Position numbers and translations under genes: made by a program. Below, piece after piece: positions 25,154-36,619 of a DNA stretch of 64,000 nt (positions are counted from its first letter, which is position 1; each line of letters starts with the position of its first letter). The notes under the pieces were generated by a model. The model saw only the letters and a list, made by a program, of their open reading frames with translations, did no database searches and was not told the DNA's origin. The stretch spans positions 992,001-1,056,000 of the forward strand of contig NZ_JAUSZZ010000001.1 in assembly GCF_030818075.1 (NCBI RefSeq). The letters run 5' to 3'. The DNA is from Microbacterium proteolyticum (GTDB taxonomy: Bacteria; Actinomycetota; Actinomycetes; Actinomycetales; Microbacteriaceae).

Positions 25154-28072
25154 TCAGCCGCAGGACTTCGCGGCGTACGGGGCCGCGATCGTGGCCTTCG
25201 CCGCGCCCTGCGTCACCGCCGCGGTCGCCTCGCCCGCCGCGACAGACGTCGAGCGGGTGGCGAAGACGGCGGAGGTGGTGGCGCCCGCAGCGACGGTGGC
25301 GTTCTTCGAGCCGTACGCCGACGACATGGCGACGGATGCCGCGACGTCTCCGGTGTTGACGGCCTTGACCACGAGCTGCACCTTGCCGGCCACGCAGCGC
25401 GCTTCCGCCGTGTACTGCACCTTCACGAGCGAGCGCACGGTGACGGTGGCCTCGACCGGCATCCGCGAGTCGTCTTGAGCGACGCCCGAGACCGTGAACG
25501 TGCCCGGGGCGTTGTACTTCGCCGCATCCACGGCATCCCACTTCACGTCGACCGTCTGCACCGAACCGTCGGCCTTGGTCAAGCGGGCCTGGGGCAGCAC
25601 GGGCGCGGTGCCGGCATCGGTGGCGACGTCGATGGCATCCACGGTCTTCACCGCGATGTTCGGCGCGTACGCCTCGAGTACCTTCTGGTACTCGGCGCGG
25701 GTCACCGGGATGACGGTGCCGTGACGCGGTTTGCCGCCGTCGGCGTTCTGCGGCAGACCCTGACGGAGCTTGCTGCCCAGCGCCTGCCAGCTGCCGGCCT
25801 GATCGAGGTCGTTCGTGCCGAACGGCACGTAGTGGTTGGGCCCGCCGTGGTAGTTGGGCTGGTCGATGAAGAGGAACCAGTCGAGGTCGTTCACGTCGCC
25901 CTCATTGGCCGCGAAGATGTTCGCGCCCTCACCGCTGGAGTAGGTGCCACCCGGCTCGCCGTTGGGCAGGCCGCTGGCGACGCGCTCCTCGACGAGGGTC
26001 CACTGGTCGGCCGGTCCCGAGGTGCCGGGCAGCGTGCCCGAGATCGTCGCGAGCAGGTCGGTGGACTTCTCGTGGCGGATGGTCATGCTCGCCTCGTCCT
26101 TGGTGAAGCGGTGGTAGACGCCGTCCTTCTTCGCCACGGTCGAGTCGATGAGGCCCAGGCCGTTGCCGCGACGCACGTCGGACCACACCTTCGCGTCGGA
26201 GAAGGTGACGAAGTCGTCGGTGGTGGCGTACATCATGCGGTTGTAGGTGACGCCCGTGCGGTCAGCCACGTTGGTGGTCGGGTAGAGGTTCGACGCCCAG
26301 AACACCACGAAGGTGTCGAGCTCTTCGTCCCAGTACGCCTCGGGCGCCCAGGTGTTGCCGGCGAAGTCCGACGACACCTTGACGTGCCGCTGCTCCGACC
26401 AGCTCACGAGGTCGTCGGACTCCCAGACCTCGATGTATTTCGAGCCCGAGATCTGCGCGGTCGTGAAGCCGCCGGCGAGTCCCGCGACCTTGAGGTCGGT
26501 GGCGATCATGTAGAACTTGTCGCCGTGCGGGGCGCGGATGATGAACGGGTCGCGCAGACCCTCGGTGCCGACGGTGGAGCTGAAGATCGGCTTGCCCTGG
26601 TTGAGGGTGTTCCAGGTCAGTGCGTCGTTGCCCTTGGAGGCCGCGATGCTGACGCGCTCGGCGCCGTCGCCCTCGCCGGTGAAGAACGTCCAGAAGTACG
26701 CCTCGGTCTTCTGCGATCCGCCCGGCATGGGCTGGATGCGAGCGGTGAAGGTGCGGCTCGAGGTCGCCGAGCCGTTGGTGGCGGTGGCGGAGAGCTCGAT
26801 GTCGACGGCGGGCGAGCCCGCGGCCGGTCGCTTGACCTCGATGGTGCGCGAGTCGTCGCGGACGCCCGCGCGCAGCTCCGCGTTGGCCGCGCCCGCCGGA
26901 GCGATCGACCAGGCGATGCTCGAGCCCTCGGCGCCGGTGGTGGGCACCGAGAAGTTGCCGCGGATGTTGTCGAGGTTGCGGATCGACACGGCGGCGAGGT
27001 CGCGCGACACCTTCTCGGCGTCGGAGAGCTGCTGTGCGACCAGGACGGGGTAGGTCTGCGTGCGAGTGTCGGAGCCGACGGTGAAGGTCGCGGTGAGGGT
27101 CACCGCGGCGTCACCCGCACCGGCTGCCGGACGCGTCACCGTGGCGGTGCCGCCCGAGACGGCGATGGCGGCGTTGTCGGAGGCCCAGCTGACGGTCGCG
27201 CCGGCGCTGGTCGTGGGGACCGTGAAATCGGTCAGGGCCGTGGTCGGCACGCTCACGCCCGCGACGGCGCGGTCGAGCGCCTGCGCGTTGTAGAGCGACT
27301 TCACGTCGGCCTCGCTGAGCGCGGAGGCGTAGACGGCGTAGTCGTCGACGAGCCCGCTCCAGCCGGCGTCGTTGTAGGTGGAGCGACCGAGGTACGACAC
27401 CAGCGACGATCCGAACGAGGACACGTCGCGTGCGATGGCGTTCTGCGCGATGCGCGTGCCGTTGATGTAGACGCTCAGCTGGCCGGTGGTGCCGCTGATC
27501 ACCGTCGTGTAGAGGCTCAGCCCGGCCGGGGTGCGTGCGCCCGACGTCGCGGCGTTCGTCGCGCCGGGGCCGACCTCGGTGCCCCACGGGGCGCTCGCGT
27601 TGACGGAGTCGGTGACGACCGACTTGACGTAGCCGCTGGGATTGGCGGGGTTGAGCAGCCAGTAGCCCGACGAGAAGCTCGCGCCCGAGGCGACAGCGGC
27701 GCCGATGAAGGCCGCCGCGACGTTGCCGTTGCCCGAACGCGGCGAGAGCCACGTCGAGATGGTGAGGTCCTTCTTGCCGACGAGGCCCGCCGTGGGGATG
27801 TCGAGGTAGGCCGCCGTGTTGGCGGCGCCGCCCGGGAGCGACAGGCTGCCGCCGCTGATCGAGCCCCCGCTCTGGCGGAGCGTGCCGTTCCAGCTGTTTC
27901 CGCTGGAGTCGGCGGTCGTTCCGTCGTCGAAGGAGTAATGGAGGAGAGGCTGCGGCCCGGTGGCCGCCTGGGCGGCCGTCGCGGTGGCTCCCAGACCGGT
28001 CATCGAGAGGGTCAGCGCGGCCGTGACGGCCAGACCTTTCCTCCACAGGGGTGAACGTGTGCGCGTGCGCAT
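25154..28072 (-). CDS. Secreted LamG-GH43 glycosidase with C-terminal two-Cys module
   Basis: 972 residues from ATG 28072. The frame opens further upstream (to 28249), but the operator lies inside that stretch and MRTRTRSPLWRKG begins the signal peptide, with AAGGA upstream. Signal peptide 1-37, LamG about 42-262, two Ig-like spacers (265-450), GH43 propeller about 455-800, Ig-like 805-885, shared module 888-972 (C893, C971). GH43 residues: D508 (LRDPF), D643 (LIDSTV), E715 (GEGANIF), WAPEAY, KPRHG. Two cysteine-free middle domains resemble those of the 8684 protein. Predicted extracellular arabinan-active enzyme. Confidence 0.88.
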   Translation of the reverse strand: MRTRTRSPLWRKGLAVTAALTLSMTGLGATATAAQAATGPQPLLHYSFDDGTTADSSGNSWNGTLRQSGGSISGGSLSLPGGAANTAAYLDIPTAGLVGKKDLTISTWLSPRSGNGNVAAAFIGAAVASGASFSSGYWLLNPANPSGYVKSVVTDSVNASAPWGTEVGPGATNAATSGARTPAGLSLYTTVISGTTGQLSVYINGTRIAQNAIARDVSSFGSSLVSYLGRSTYNDAGWSGLVDDYAVYASALSEADVKSLYNAQALDRAVAGVSVPTTALTDFTVPTTSAGATVSWASDNAAIAVSGGTATVTRPAAGAGDAAVTLTATFTVGSDTRTQTYPVLVAQQLSDAEKVSRDLAAVSIRNLDNIRGNFSVPTTGAEGSSIAWSIAPAGAANAELRAGVRDDSRTIEVKRPAAGSPAVDIELSATATNGSATSSRTFTARIQPMPGGSQKTEAYFWTFFTGEGDGAERVSIAASKGNDALTWNTLNQGKPIFSSTVGTEGLRDPFIIRAPHGDKFYMIATDLKVAGLAGGFTTAQISGSKYIEVWESDDLVSWSEQRHVKVSSDFAGNTWAPEAYWDEELDTFVVFWASNLYPTTNVADRTGVTYNRMMYATTDDFVTFSDAKVWSDVRRGNGLGLIDSTVAKKDGVYHRFTKDEASMTIRHEKSTDLLATISGTLPGTSGPADQWTLVEERVASGLPNGEPGGTYSSGEGANIFAANEGDVNDLDWFLFIDQPNYHGGPNHYVPFGTNDLDQAGSWQALGSKLRQGLPQNADGGKPRHGTVIPVTRAEYQKVLEAYAPNIAVKTVDAIDVATDAGTAPVLPQARLTKADGSVQTVDVKWDAVDAAKYNAPGTFTVSGVAQDDSRMPVEATVTVRSLVKVQYTAEARCVAGKVQLVVKAVNTGDVAASVAMSSAYGSKNATVAAGATTSAVFATRSTSVAAGEATAAVTQGAAKATIAAPYAAKSCG

Positions 28073-28194
28073 GGTGGGCGTCCTTGCTCTCGAGGGACGC
28101 GAGACCGCATGTTCGGCCCGGGACGGCGACGTCACGAGCGCCGGACACGCGCCATCGCGGTCGGGGGTGGTCACTGAGCGATCAGTGGGTGCCT

Positions 28195-28208
28195 TGTTAC
28201 CGGAAACA
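28195..28208 (-). promoter_or_regulatory. AraR-type operator, for the 28072 GH43 gene
   Basis: TGTTACCGGAAACA differs from the consensus at one base. On the minus strand TAACAA (28199-28194) is a fitting -10 box inside it; a clear -35 was not found. It lies 123 bases upstream of the start. Confidence 0.65.
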
Positions 28209-28301
28209 CCGGCCGATCTCACGGTAAGTCGGAGCCAAATCGCTGTCAAGAACGGTGGTCGGCAGCGCCATCGGAAGGCCGGGAAGCGCAGTCGCGAACG
28301 A

Positions 28302-28335
28302 GAGGGTGCGCCCGGCCGTACCCGGACGCACCCTC
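28302..28335 (-). terminator. Hairpin downstream of the frameshifted GH43 gene
   Basis: 14-bp stem with one mismatch (GAGGGTGCGCCCGG 28302-28315 with 28322-28335) and a 6-base loop, about 190 bases after the stop at 28524. Confidence 0.6.
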
Positions 28336-28523
28336 ATCCCTGTCGCTCTCCGCGGCAGCTGCGTGCCGCGTCGTCGGTCGTCGCCGACCGATGCGTCGGC
28401 GCTCCCTTCACCCGAGAGCGCTGAAGATCACCCCCGCGCAGCGTCGGCGCACGGCGGCCCGGGCGGGCGCGCTCGTCTTCCTCGTCACGTCGTTCCTCCG
28501 CTTCGTCGAGTCGGCTCGACCGG

Positions 28524-31500
28524 TCACTTGCAGCTGGTGGCGCGGTAGTCCGCGGTCACCGGGGTGGGGATGCCCTGCACGGTCACCGTCACGGTGCCCG
28601 CGTCGACGGACGCGCTGCGGGTGGACTGCGCCTTGGAGACGGCCTTGCCCGGAGCGAGGTTGGCGAAGGTGGTTGAGCCGAAGCTGCTCGCGATGGTTCC
28701 GGACACCGCGGCGGTGCCGGTGTTGGTAACCGTGGTGACGAGCGTCACCTTGCCCGAGACGCAGCGCGTCACCGCACTCGCCTGCACGCCGGCGGGGGCG
28801 GCGGCCACGATCACCCGCGCGGTCACCGTGCGGTGGGCCGGGGCGACCTCCTGCGCGGCGGTGAGTGACAGGTCGAGCATGCCGTTCGCGCGCACGTTGA
28901 CCGCCTTGAACCAGCTGTTGCGGTCGGGGTCGAACAGGCCGCCGGCGGCGGCGCCCGAGTGCGGCTCGGGGTAGGGACGGGCGTGGTAGGCGAGCACGAG
29001 GTTGCCGGCCGGGTCGGTCGCGAAGGAATTGTGACCGGTTCCGGCTTGCGGCGCCCCACCGATGCGGCCGGTGAAGGTGTCGTTCGTGGTGAGCACGGGG
29101 GAGGGCACCTGCGTCCAGCTCGCGCGGTTCGTCAGATCCGCGTCCTTCGGGGCGCGCAGCATGCCGAGGTCGTAGTACTTGTCGACGGTGCCGCCCGAGT
29201 AGGTCAGGTAGATGAAGTCGCCGTGCTCGACCATGAAGGGCGCCTCGACGATCCCCTGGTCGGCGCCCTCGTTCGTGTCCGAGGGCGTCGGGGCCTGCTT
29301 GCCGTACTCCCACGGCTGGCTGAGCGCGTAGATCTCGCTCAGTCCGCCGTCGAGCAGCGGGACGGTGCCGGTCGCGCCCATCTTGGCCTTGCCGACGAGC
29401 ACGCGGCCGCCGTTCGGCATCACCCAGTAGCCCTGGGTGGCGCCGTTCTCCTGGCGCTCGAGGTACGAGACGTCGAAGGCGGCGCCCTCGAGGATGGTCG
29501 GCTCGCCCCAGTTCGCCTGGTTCACGAGCCCGCCGTTCCGCAGCGACTCCTCGGTGCCCGTGTAGGGGATGAGCACGGTGTTGTCGCACCAGCCGTTGGT
29601 GGGCGCGTAGCCGCGGTTCATGCCGGCGACGATCCACCACCGCCCGTTGATCTTGTGGAACTCCTGCGCCCAGATGTATCCGCCCCAGCCGTAGAAGGTG
29701 TTGGGGTACTGAGCCTGCTTGCCGGGCGTTCCGTTGTCGGGGTCGATCACGATCTGCTCGGGAGCGTCCTTGAGGCCGGCGATGGTCGTCGCGCGCTTCA
29801 AGCCGATCTTGCGGTAGGCGTTGGCGTCGATGAGCTGGTCGTCGGGCGCGTTCGAGGGGATCGAGTAGTGCGAGCCCGTGAGGTACCAGTAGCCGTCGTC
29901 CTCGTTGAAGAAGAGGTGCGGATCGGCCCGCGCATCGTTGACCATCTCTTCGGCCGTCTGCTGCACGGTTCCGGACACCTCGTACACGCCCGCCTTGCGC
30001 GAGTCGATCGCGGCGAGGTCGGCGGCATCCCATGCCACCGGCAGATTCTTGGTGGAGCCGTCGTTGTAGTCGAGGGTCACGGTGGCGGGCAGGGTCGACG
30101 CCTCCACCTTCGTGCCGTTCTCGACCTGCACGTCGCCCGGGGTGCGGACGCCGGTGTTCTGAAGGTCGACGTAATTCTTGAAGAACACGTCGAACTCGCT
30201 CTTCGACAGCGCGAACGAGCTCGCCTGCGCCTGGGCTGCGAAGTCGGGGAGGCCCGATCCGGTCACACCGAGCGTGCGCAGGTCGGCCTTGGTCGCGGCG
30301 GTCGGGGTGCTGCTGCCGGTGAGGCCGTCGAGCCGGGCCACGCGGCCTTCCCCGGTGAGCTCGTCGGTCCAGAAGGCCTTGTACTTCTGGCTCGCGGCGT
30401 CGAACTCGATGCGCGGGTTCGTGACGATCGATCCGTCCGAGGCGAGCTTGACGCTGCGCTGGTTGCGGAAGGTGGCTCCGTCGGGGGCGTCCCAGACGTA
30501 CACCGAGTCGGTGGCGTTGTTCTGCGCGGCCACCGCGCCCAGGCTGCCGTCGGCGAAGCGGATCAGGGTGGGCGAGCCGACCTGGGCGTTCGGGTTCGCG
30601 CTCTGCGAGCCGTTCCAGGTGGCGTAGAGGATCGCCTGCGAGCGGTTCAGCGGCTCCCAGGTGGAGGCGCCCGCGGGCCGGGCCGAGACGAACAGTGCGT
30701 CGGAGCGGCGGTCGTCGTCGTACGCGAGCGGGTCGTCCTTGACGCCGCCCGTCGTCGTGACCGTCTTGACGTAGGTGGCGATGTCGCCGCCGGCGTCGAG
30801 GATCTGCGCCGAGGCGGTGATCGGCTGCGCGACGCCGGCGATCGCGGCCGTCAGCTGCACCGCGACGGGACCGGATGCCGGGCGGGTCACCTTTCCGTCG
30901 GCCGAGACGAGCGAGGCGCCGGGGCCGGTCGCCGACCACGTCACCGCGTTGCCGAGAACGGACGGCGGAAGATCACCCGTGATCCGAGCGGGGATGCTCA
31001 GGGCGGCAGCGGGGGTCGCTTGCGACGGCCCCGACGCCGAGTTCGGACGGGGTCAGGGCGCGGTTGTAGATGCGCAGGTTGTCCAGAAGACCGGCGAAGT
31101 ACTCGCCGCCGCCCCAGTTGGCCTTGCCCACCTGGAGCACGCCGCCCGAGGCTCCGAGGATCTGGGAGAGGGCGGGTCCCGCCGCGTTCGTCGAGACGAG
31201 CTTCTTGTCGACGAACAGGCGCGCCGTCGCGCCCGACAGCACCAGGTCGACGTGCTTCCACTCCGTCGTGGCGACGGTCGAGACGAGGTTGCCCGCGGTG
31301 TTGCGGGAGCCGGCGTTGTCGTACCGCTCGACGGTGACGCCGGAGGTGCGGTCGAGGTACCCGAGGTAATGCTCCTGGGCGTATGCCTGGGCGGCGGCGT
31401 TCCGGGCCGCGAACACGGTCCAGCCCACGTTGCCGGAGGCGTTGGGCTTGCTGTCGTACGAGATGGTGAGGTTGTCGAGCCCGGCGAGCAGCGGGGTGCC

Positions 31501-31827
31501 GTCGGTCTTGGCGACGTCGAGCCAGAAGCTGCTGCTCAGCTGCGCGGCATTGCCGTCGACCCCCGGCGCCAGCTGCGCCGTGCCCCGCGTGGTGGCGGTG
31601 GCACCCGCGCCGGTGAAGCTCGTCGTGCCGCTGTCGAAGGTGAAGTCGGCGATCAGCGCGTCTTCGGGTCCGGCGGCGGCGGCGAGGCCCGGCGTGAGAA
31701 GACCCGCGCACAGGGCGGCGGCCGTGGTGCTCGCGGCGATCGCGGCCCTCCGACGACGCGTGCGCGTGGGCGGGGTTTCGAAGCGCTCGGGGGGCGTCGT
31801 CGGACGCGCCGCAAAGGGCAGGGGCAT
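28524..31827 (-). pseudogene. LamG-GH43 glycosidase split by a 1-base frameshift
   Basis: ATG 31827 (GGAG 7 bases upstream) opens a frame with a signal peptide (to about residue 50) and a LamG domain, but it stops at 30973. The second frame continues to 28524. Removing one C from the CCCCC run at 31015-31011 (G5 on the plus strand) joins them as GAVASDPAAALSIPARIT, giving about 1,100 residues. The second half has an Ig-like part, a degenerate propeller-like region (LFVSARPAGASTWEPL), a GH43 domain (DPHLFF base, WAQEFHK, VEAPFMVEH acid, GHNSFATD, YHARPYPEP) and the shared two-Cys module ending SCK. It is either a true frameshift or a homopolymer error. The nearest relative in the window is the 38375 protein. 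Confidence 0.8.
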
Positions 31828-31865
31828 AACCACTCTCCATTAAGTGAATGACCGTCGGGGTGCTG

Positions 31866-31879
31866 TGTTATCGCTCACA
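31866..31879 (-). promoter_or_regulatory. AraR-type operator, for the frameshifted GH43 gene
   Basis: TGTTATCGCTCACA, one mismatch to the consensus, 39 bases upstream of the ATG. On the minus strand it reads TGTGAGCGATAACA, with TAACAC (31870-31865) as a possible -10 box. Confidence 0.65.
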
Positions 31880-31963
31880 GTATCCGGTCGCCACCGGTTT
31901 GCCCAGGGCGATCTGGCGCGCTCGGCGGTCCCGGTCGCGCGGGGCCCGTTCCGCCGGCGGGTC

Positions 31964-31992
31964 TTGCCCCGCTCTGTGGTGAGCGGTAACAT
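31964..31992 (+). promoter_or_regulatory. Promoter with AraR-type operator, for the 32048 GH43 gene
   Basis: TTGCCC (31964-31969), 17-nt spacer, TAACAT (31987-31992). The operator copy GGTGAGCGGTAACA (31978-31991) covers the spacer end and the -10 box; it has two mismatches. Confidence 0.68.
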
Positions 31993-32047
31993 CCACTCGT
32001 TCCTGCGTCTCAGGGGCCCCGATCATCCTGGCAAAGGAGCTGGAGTG

Positions 32048-34756
32048 ATGACCATGCACCCGACCGCCCCCGCCGCGCCCCGGCGGACGGTTCCCCGTCG
32101 TCGCCGGAGCGCGATCCTCGGCTTCGCCACGGGAGTCGCCCTCCTCGCGGGCGGGCTCGCTCCTCTCGCGGCGGCACCTGCCGTCGCCGAGACCGCGATC
32201 CCGTCCTCGGGCCTGCGCGCGGAGTACGTCTTCGACGAGACCGTCGGTGCGAGCGTGCCCAACAGTGCGCCCACGGGGCTCGGCGCCGCCACCGTCGTGA
32301 ACGGCGCCGATTCGCTGTGGACCGGTTCGTCCCTCGTCTTCACCGGCGGGGGGAAGACCAGCCCCACCGCCAGCTGGGTGCGACTGCCGAACGACGTGCT
32401 CGCCGGCGCGCGATCGGCGACGATCACCATCGAGACCAAGCTCGATGCGTCGATGATGAACAACTGGAACTTTCTCTGGAACATCGGAAACGACTCCCCG
32501 ACGCGGTCGTACTTCGCATCGGTGCGCGACAACCCCCGCACCGTCATCACCACGAACGGCGGCGGCGGCGAGGTCAACGCCCGGTCCGGATCGGCCCTGA
32601 CGGCCGATCGCTGGTACAGCCTCACCTCGGTCATCGACGGCGCGGCCGGGCGCATCGCCTTCTTCGTCGACGGCGTGCAGGTGGCATCCACCCCCACCAC
32701 CCTCTCGCCCGCCGACATCACCGATCAGACCCTGAACACGATCGGTCGCGCGCCCTACCCCGACCCCATGTACAAGGGCGAGGTCTCCACGTTCCGCGTG
32801 TACGACCGGGCCCTGAGCGCCGACGAGGTCGCCCGCGTGTCGACCGCCGACGCGTCGATCCACTCCGACGAGCACCGGCGCGCAGCACAAGCCGTGGTCG
32901 ACGGACTCGCCCCCGTCACCGTCGACGAGAGCGTCACCACCCTGCCCACGTCGGGTGGCCGCGTGTCGTGGAGCTCGACCGACCCCGGTCTGACCGTCTT
33001 CGCGGACGGCGCGACCGTCACCGCTCAGCAGCCCGCGCCGGGCGCTGCGCCTCGCACCTCGTCGCTGACGGCGACCGCGACGGTCCGCGGAGTGGCGGCC
33101 ACCCGCTCGGTGCCCGTCACCGTCCAGCCCGCCCGGGCCGCCGGCGACGCCTTCGGCTACGCGATGGTGCATTTCGTCGAGGACGCCAACGGCTACGCCG
33201 AGAAGATCTATCTCGACGTCTCGCGGGGCGATGACCCCGAGGCGTGGGATCCGCTGAACGGGGGCAAGCCGATCCTCGCGTCGCAGCTGGGCACCACCGG
33301 CGTCCGCGACCCGTACCTGACCTACAACCCCGAGACGAAGACGTACTACATCATCGCCACCGACCTGCGCGTGTTCGGCGGCGACCGCGGAACCGGCTCC
33401 TGCACCGACTGGTGCTACTGGCAGACGCAGGGCAGCACGAAGCTGAACGTGTGGGAGTCGAAGGACCTCGTCACCTGGAGCGATCTGCGCCAGTTCGACG
33501 TGGCGCAGTCGCCCGCCGGCAGCAAGGTCGCCGAGCTCGGCATGGCCTGGGCGCCCGAGGCGACGTGGGTCCCCGGCTACAACGCCGACGGCAGCGGCGC
33601 GTTCGTCCTCTACTGGTCGTCGACGATGTTCGACAACAGCGCGCACACGGGTTCGAGCTACTCGCGCGTGCTGTGGGGCGCGACCACCGACTTCACGCAG
33701 CAGACCTACCGCTACGGCGGCACGATGATCGACACCGGCGGCAACGCCATCGACACCACCGTCATCCAGAACGACGGCACCACCTACCGCGTCACGAAGG
33801 ACAACGCCTTCGGCCGGGGCATCTACATGGAGTCGACCACGGCCACCGACTGGTGGAAGCCGACGACGGTGTGGACGACCGTGCAGGAGCGGATCGGCGC
33901 CGTCTGGTCGGGCGGCAACGCCGGTGGCGTCGAGGGGCCGGCCGTGTTCCAGCGCCACGGCGAAGACCACTGGTACCTCTACGTCGACGTCATCCCCTCG
34001 ACCGGCTACCGGCCGATGGAGACGTCGAACCTGGATGCCGGGTGGACGCAGCTCGTGTCCGACTCCTTCTCGATGGCGCCCAGCACCAAGCACGGCGGAA
34101 TCGTGCCGCTGACCTTCGGGCAGTACGACGGGATCCGCAAGGCGGATGCCGCGGCGGTCGTCGCCAGCGACCTCGGCGACGCCACCGTCGCCCAGGGCGC
34201 GAACGCGCAGACGGTCTCGGCCGCTCTTCCCCGCGAGGCGCAGGTGACGTTGGCGTACGGCCGCGGCACCGCCGCGCAGCCGGTGACGTGGAACCTGTCG
34301 GGTGTCGACACCGCGCGGCCCGGCACCTACCCGATCACCGGCACGGTGCGCACCATCGGCGCCAACCTCAACCAGTGGGCCGGGGCGAACGGCTCGACGG
34401 CGTACAACGCCGCCGATCGGCGCCTGTTCAGCTCGACCGCGCTGACGGTCACGGCGGACGTCGTCGTGACCGCTCCCGCGCTGGCCGTCACGGCCACGGC
34501 GGAGACCCGGTGCGCGGCGGGCAAGCCCATCGTCATCGCCCGCATCGCCAACGGCGGCACGGCGCCCGTCGCGGTGAAGGTGGAGTCGACGCACGGCTCG
34601 AAGACAATCGCCTCTCTCGGTGCCGGCAAGAGCACATCGGTGACCTTCACCTCGCGGACGAACCCGATGTCCGCCGGCGAGGTCAGTGTGACCGCGACCG
34701 CCGGCGACGCGACGACGACGGTGACCGCGCCCTACGCGGCGACCACCTGCCGCTGA
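32048..34756 (+). CDS. Secreted LamG-GH43 glycosidase with C-terminal two-Cys module
   Basis: 902 residues from ATG 32048 (AAGGAG 8 bases upstream); ATG 32054 also has a possible site and would remove two residues. Twin-arginine-rich signal peptide 1-49 (RRTVPRRRRSA), LamG about 53-275, one Ig-like spacer 285-370, GH43 propeller about 375-690, Ig-like 700-815 and the shared module 817-902 (C822, C901). GH43 residues: D421 (GVRDPYL), D569 (AIDTTV), E629 (VEGPAVF), with WAPEAT and KHGG in place of RHG. It has one Ig spacer fewer than its relatives. Divergent from the frameshifted gene. Confidence 0.88.
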   Translation: MTMHPTAPAAPRRTVPRRRRSAILGFATGVALLAGGLAPLAAAPAVAETAIPSSGLRAEYVFDETVGASVPNSAPTGLGAATVVNGADSLWTGSSLVFTGGGKTSPTASWVRLPNDVLAGARSATITIETKLDASMMNNWNFLWNIGNDSPTRSYFASVRDNPRTVITTNGGGGEVNARSGSALTADRWYSLTSVIDGAAGRIAFFVDGVQVASTPTTLSPADITDQTLNTIGRAPYPDPMYKGEVSTFRVYDRALSADEVARVSTADASIHSDEHRRAAQAVVDGLAPVTVDESVTTLPTSGGRVSWSSTDPGLTVFADGATVTAQQPAPGAAPRTSSLTATATVRGVAATRSVPVTVQPARAAGDAFGYAMVHFVEDANGYAEKIYLDVSRGDDPEAWDPLNGGKPILASQLGTTGVRDPYLTYNPETKTYYIIATDLRVFGGDRGTGSCTDWCYWQTQGSTKLNVWESKDLVTWSDLRQFDVAQSPAGSKVAELGMAWAPEATWVPGYNADGSGAFVLYWSSTMFDNSAHTGSSYSRVLWGATTDFTQQTYRYGGTMIDTGGNAIDTTVIQNDGTTYRVTKDNAFGRGIYMESTTATDWWKPTTVWTTVQERIGAVWSGGNAGGVEGPAVFQRHGEDHWYLYVDVIPSTGYRPMETSNLDAGWTQLVSDSFSMAPSTKHGGIVPLTFGQYDGIRKADAAAVVASDLGDATVAQGANAQTVSAALPREAQVTLAYGRGTAAQPVTWNLSGVDTARPGTYPITGTVRTIGANLNQWAGANGSTAYNAADRRLFSSTALTVTADVVVTAPALAVTATAETRCAAGKPIVIARIANGGTAPVAVKVESTHGSKTIASLGAGKSTSVTFTSRTNPMSAGEVSVTATAGDATTTVTAPYAATTCR

Positions 34757-34764
34757 CCCGAGCG

Positions 34765-34794
34765 ACCCGGACCCGCCTGATGGCGGATCCGGGT
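34765..34794 (+). terminator. Hairpin after the 32048 GH43 gene
   Basis: 13-bp stem with one mismatch (ACCCGGACCCGCC 34765-34777 with 34782-34794) and a 4-base loop TGAT, 9 bases after the stop. It insulates the next, unrelated genes. Confidence 0.65.
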
Positions 34795-34827
34795 CGCCGC
34801 GGCGACGGCCCCTGATGGACCAAGAGC

Positions 34828-35860
34828 ATGCCCTCCACGCGCACCCGGCCCCCGGCGCCGCCTCCGCCCGCGGCCCCCGTGCCCGCCATCGGACCGCGGC
34901 GGGCGCTGATCGTCGCGGCGTCGCTCGTCGTGATGGCCGTCGTCGTGCGGTGGGTGACGATCGACGTCGACGCCTCCCTGCCGAGCGCCCTCTCCGACGG
35001 CATCACGCTCGCCGCGAGCGTCGTCATCGAGTCGCTGCCCTTCGTCTTCCTCGGCATCTCGATCTCGATCGCGGTGCAGCTGTGGGTCCCTTCGCGTGTC
35101 CTGGATGCCGTGATCCCGCGCAGGGGCGTGCTCCGACGGGCCGTCCTGTCACTGCTGGGGGTCGTGCTGCCGGTGTGCGAGTGCGGAAACGTCCCGCTGG
35201 CGCGCGGGCTGATGATGCGCGGGTTCTCCGTCGCCGACTCCGTGACCTTCCTGCTCGCGGCCCCCATCCTCAACCCCGTCACCCTCGTCACGACCTATCA
35301 GGCGTTCGGCTGGAACGACGGCATCCTGATCTCCCGCCTGGTGGGTGGTTTCGTGCTCGCCAATCTCGTGGGCTGGCTCGTGAGCCTGCACCCCGCCCCG
35401 GAGCGCCTGCTCACTCCGCAGTGGGCCGCGGTGTGCGCGTCGGCGTCGTCCTCCGAACGGCAGCCGGCGACGCTGCGGCGCGCGGCGGTGATGTTCCGCG
35501 ACGAGGTCTCCGCCATGCTGCCGGCGCTCTTCCTCGGTGCGGCGATCGCCGGCGTCATCCAGGTCGCCGTCTCGCGCGACACGCTGACCGGGATCGGCGG
35601 GCACCCCGTGCTCGGCATCCTGGCGCTCATGGTGCTGGCGTTCGTGATCGCGATCTGTTCGAACGTCGACGCGTTCTTCGCGCTGTCGCTGGCGTCGACG
35701 TTCTCGCCGGGGGCGCTCGTGGCGTTCCTCGTGCTCGGGCCGATGATCGACGTGAAGATGCTCGTGATGCTGTCGACGACGTTCCGCCTGCGCACGCTCG
35801 CCGGGATCACCCTCCTCATCGCGCTGGGCGCGCTGACCCTCGGTCTGGTGGTGAACCTCG

Positions 35861-35868
<8 letters not shown>
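34828..35868 (+). CDS. Predicted permease, DUF318/ArsP_1 type
   Basis: 346 residues with 8-9 TM helices after a Pro-rich N-terminus. The motifs ESLPFVFLGISISI, LPVCECGNVPLARGLMMRG, AAPILNPVT and ICSNVDAFFALSLASTF are those of the DUF318 permeases, which carry conserved cysteines and occur beside TIGR03943 proteins. The substrate of such pairs is not firmly known; metal or metalloid handling is often proposed. The next gene overlaps its end, so they act together. No arabinose operator is seen upstream. Confidence 0.82.

Positions 35869-36599
<731 letters not shown>

Positions 36600-36619
<20 letters not shown>

Larger units (their letters stand above)
28073..28523. other. Gap between two minus-strand GH43 genes
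   Basis: 451 bases holding the operator of the downstream gene (28195-28208) and a strong hairpin (28302-28335) that probably ends the upstream transcript. No gene is supported. Confidence 0.65.

Noticed and set aside
25154..28249. Longer start (28249) for the GH43 gene
   Set aside because: It would place the operator and promoter inside the coding region and bury the signal peptide.
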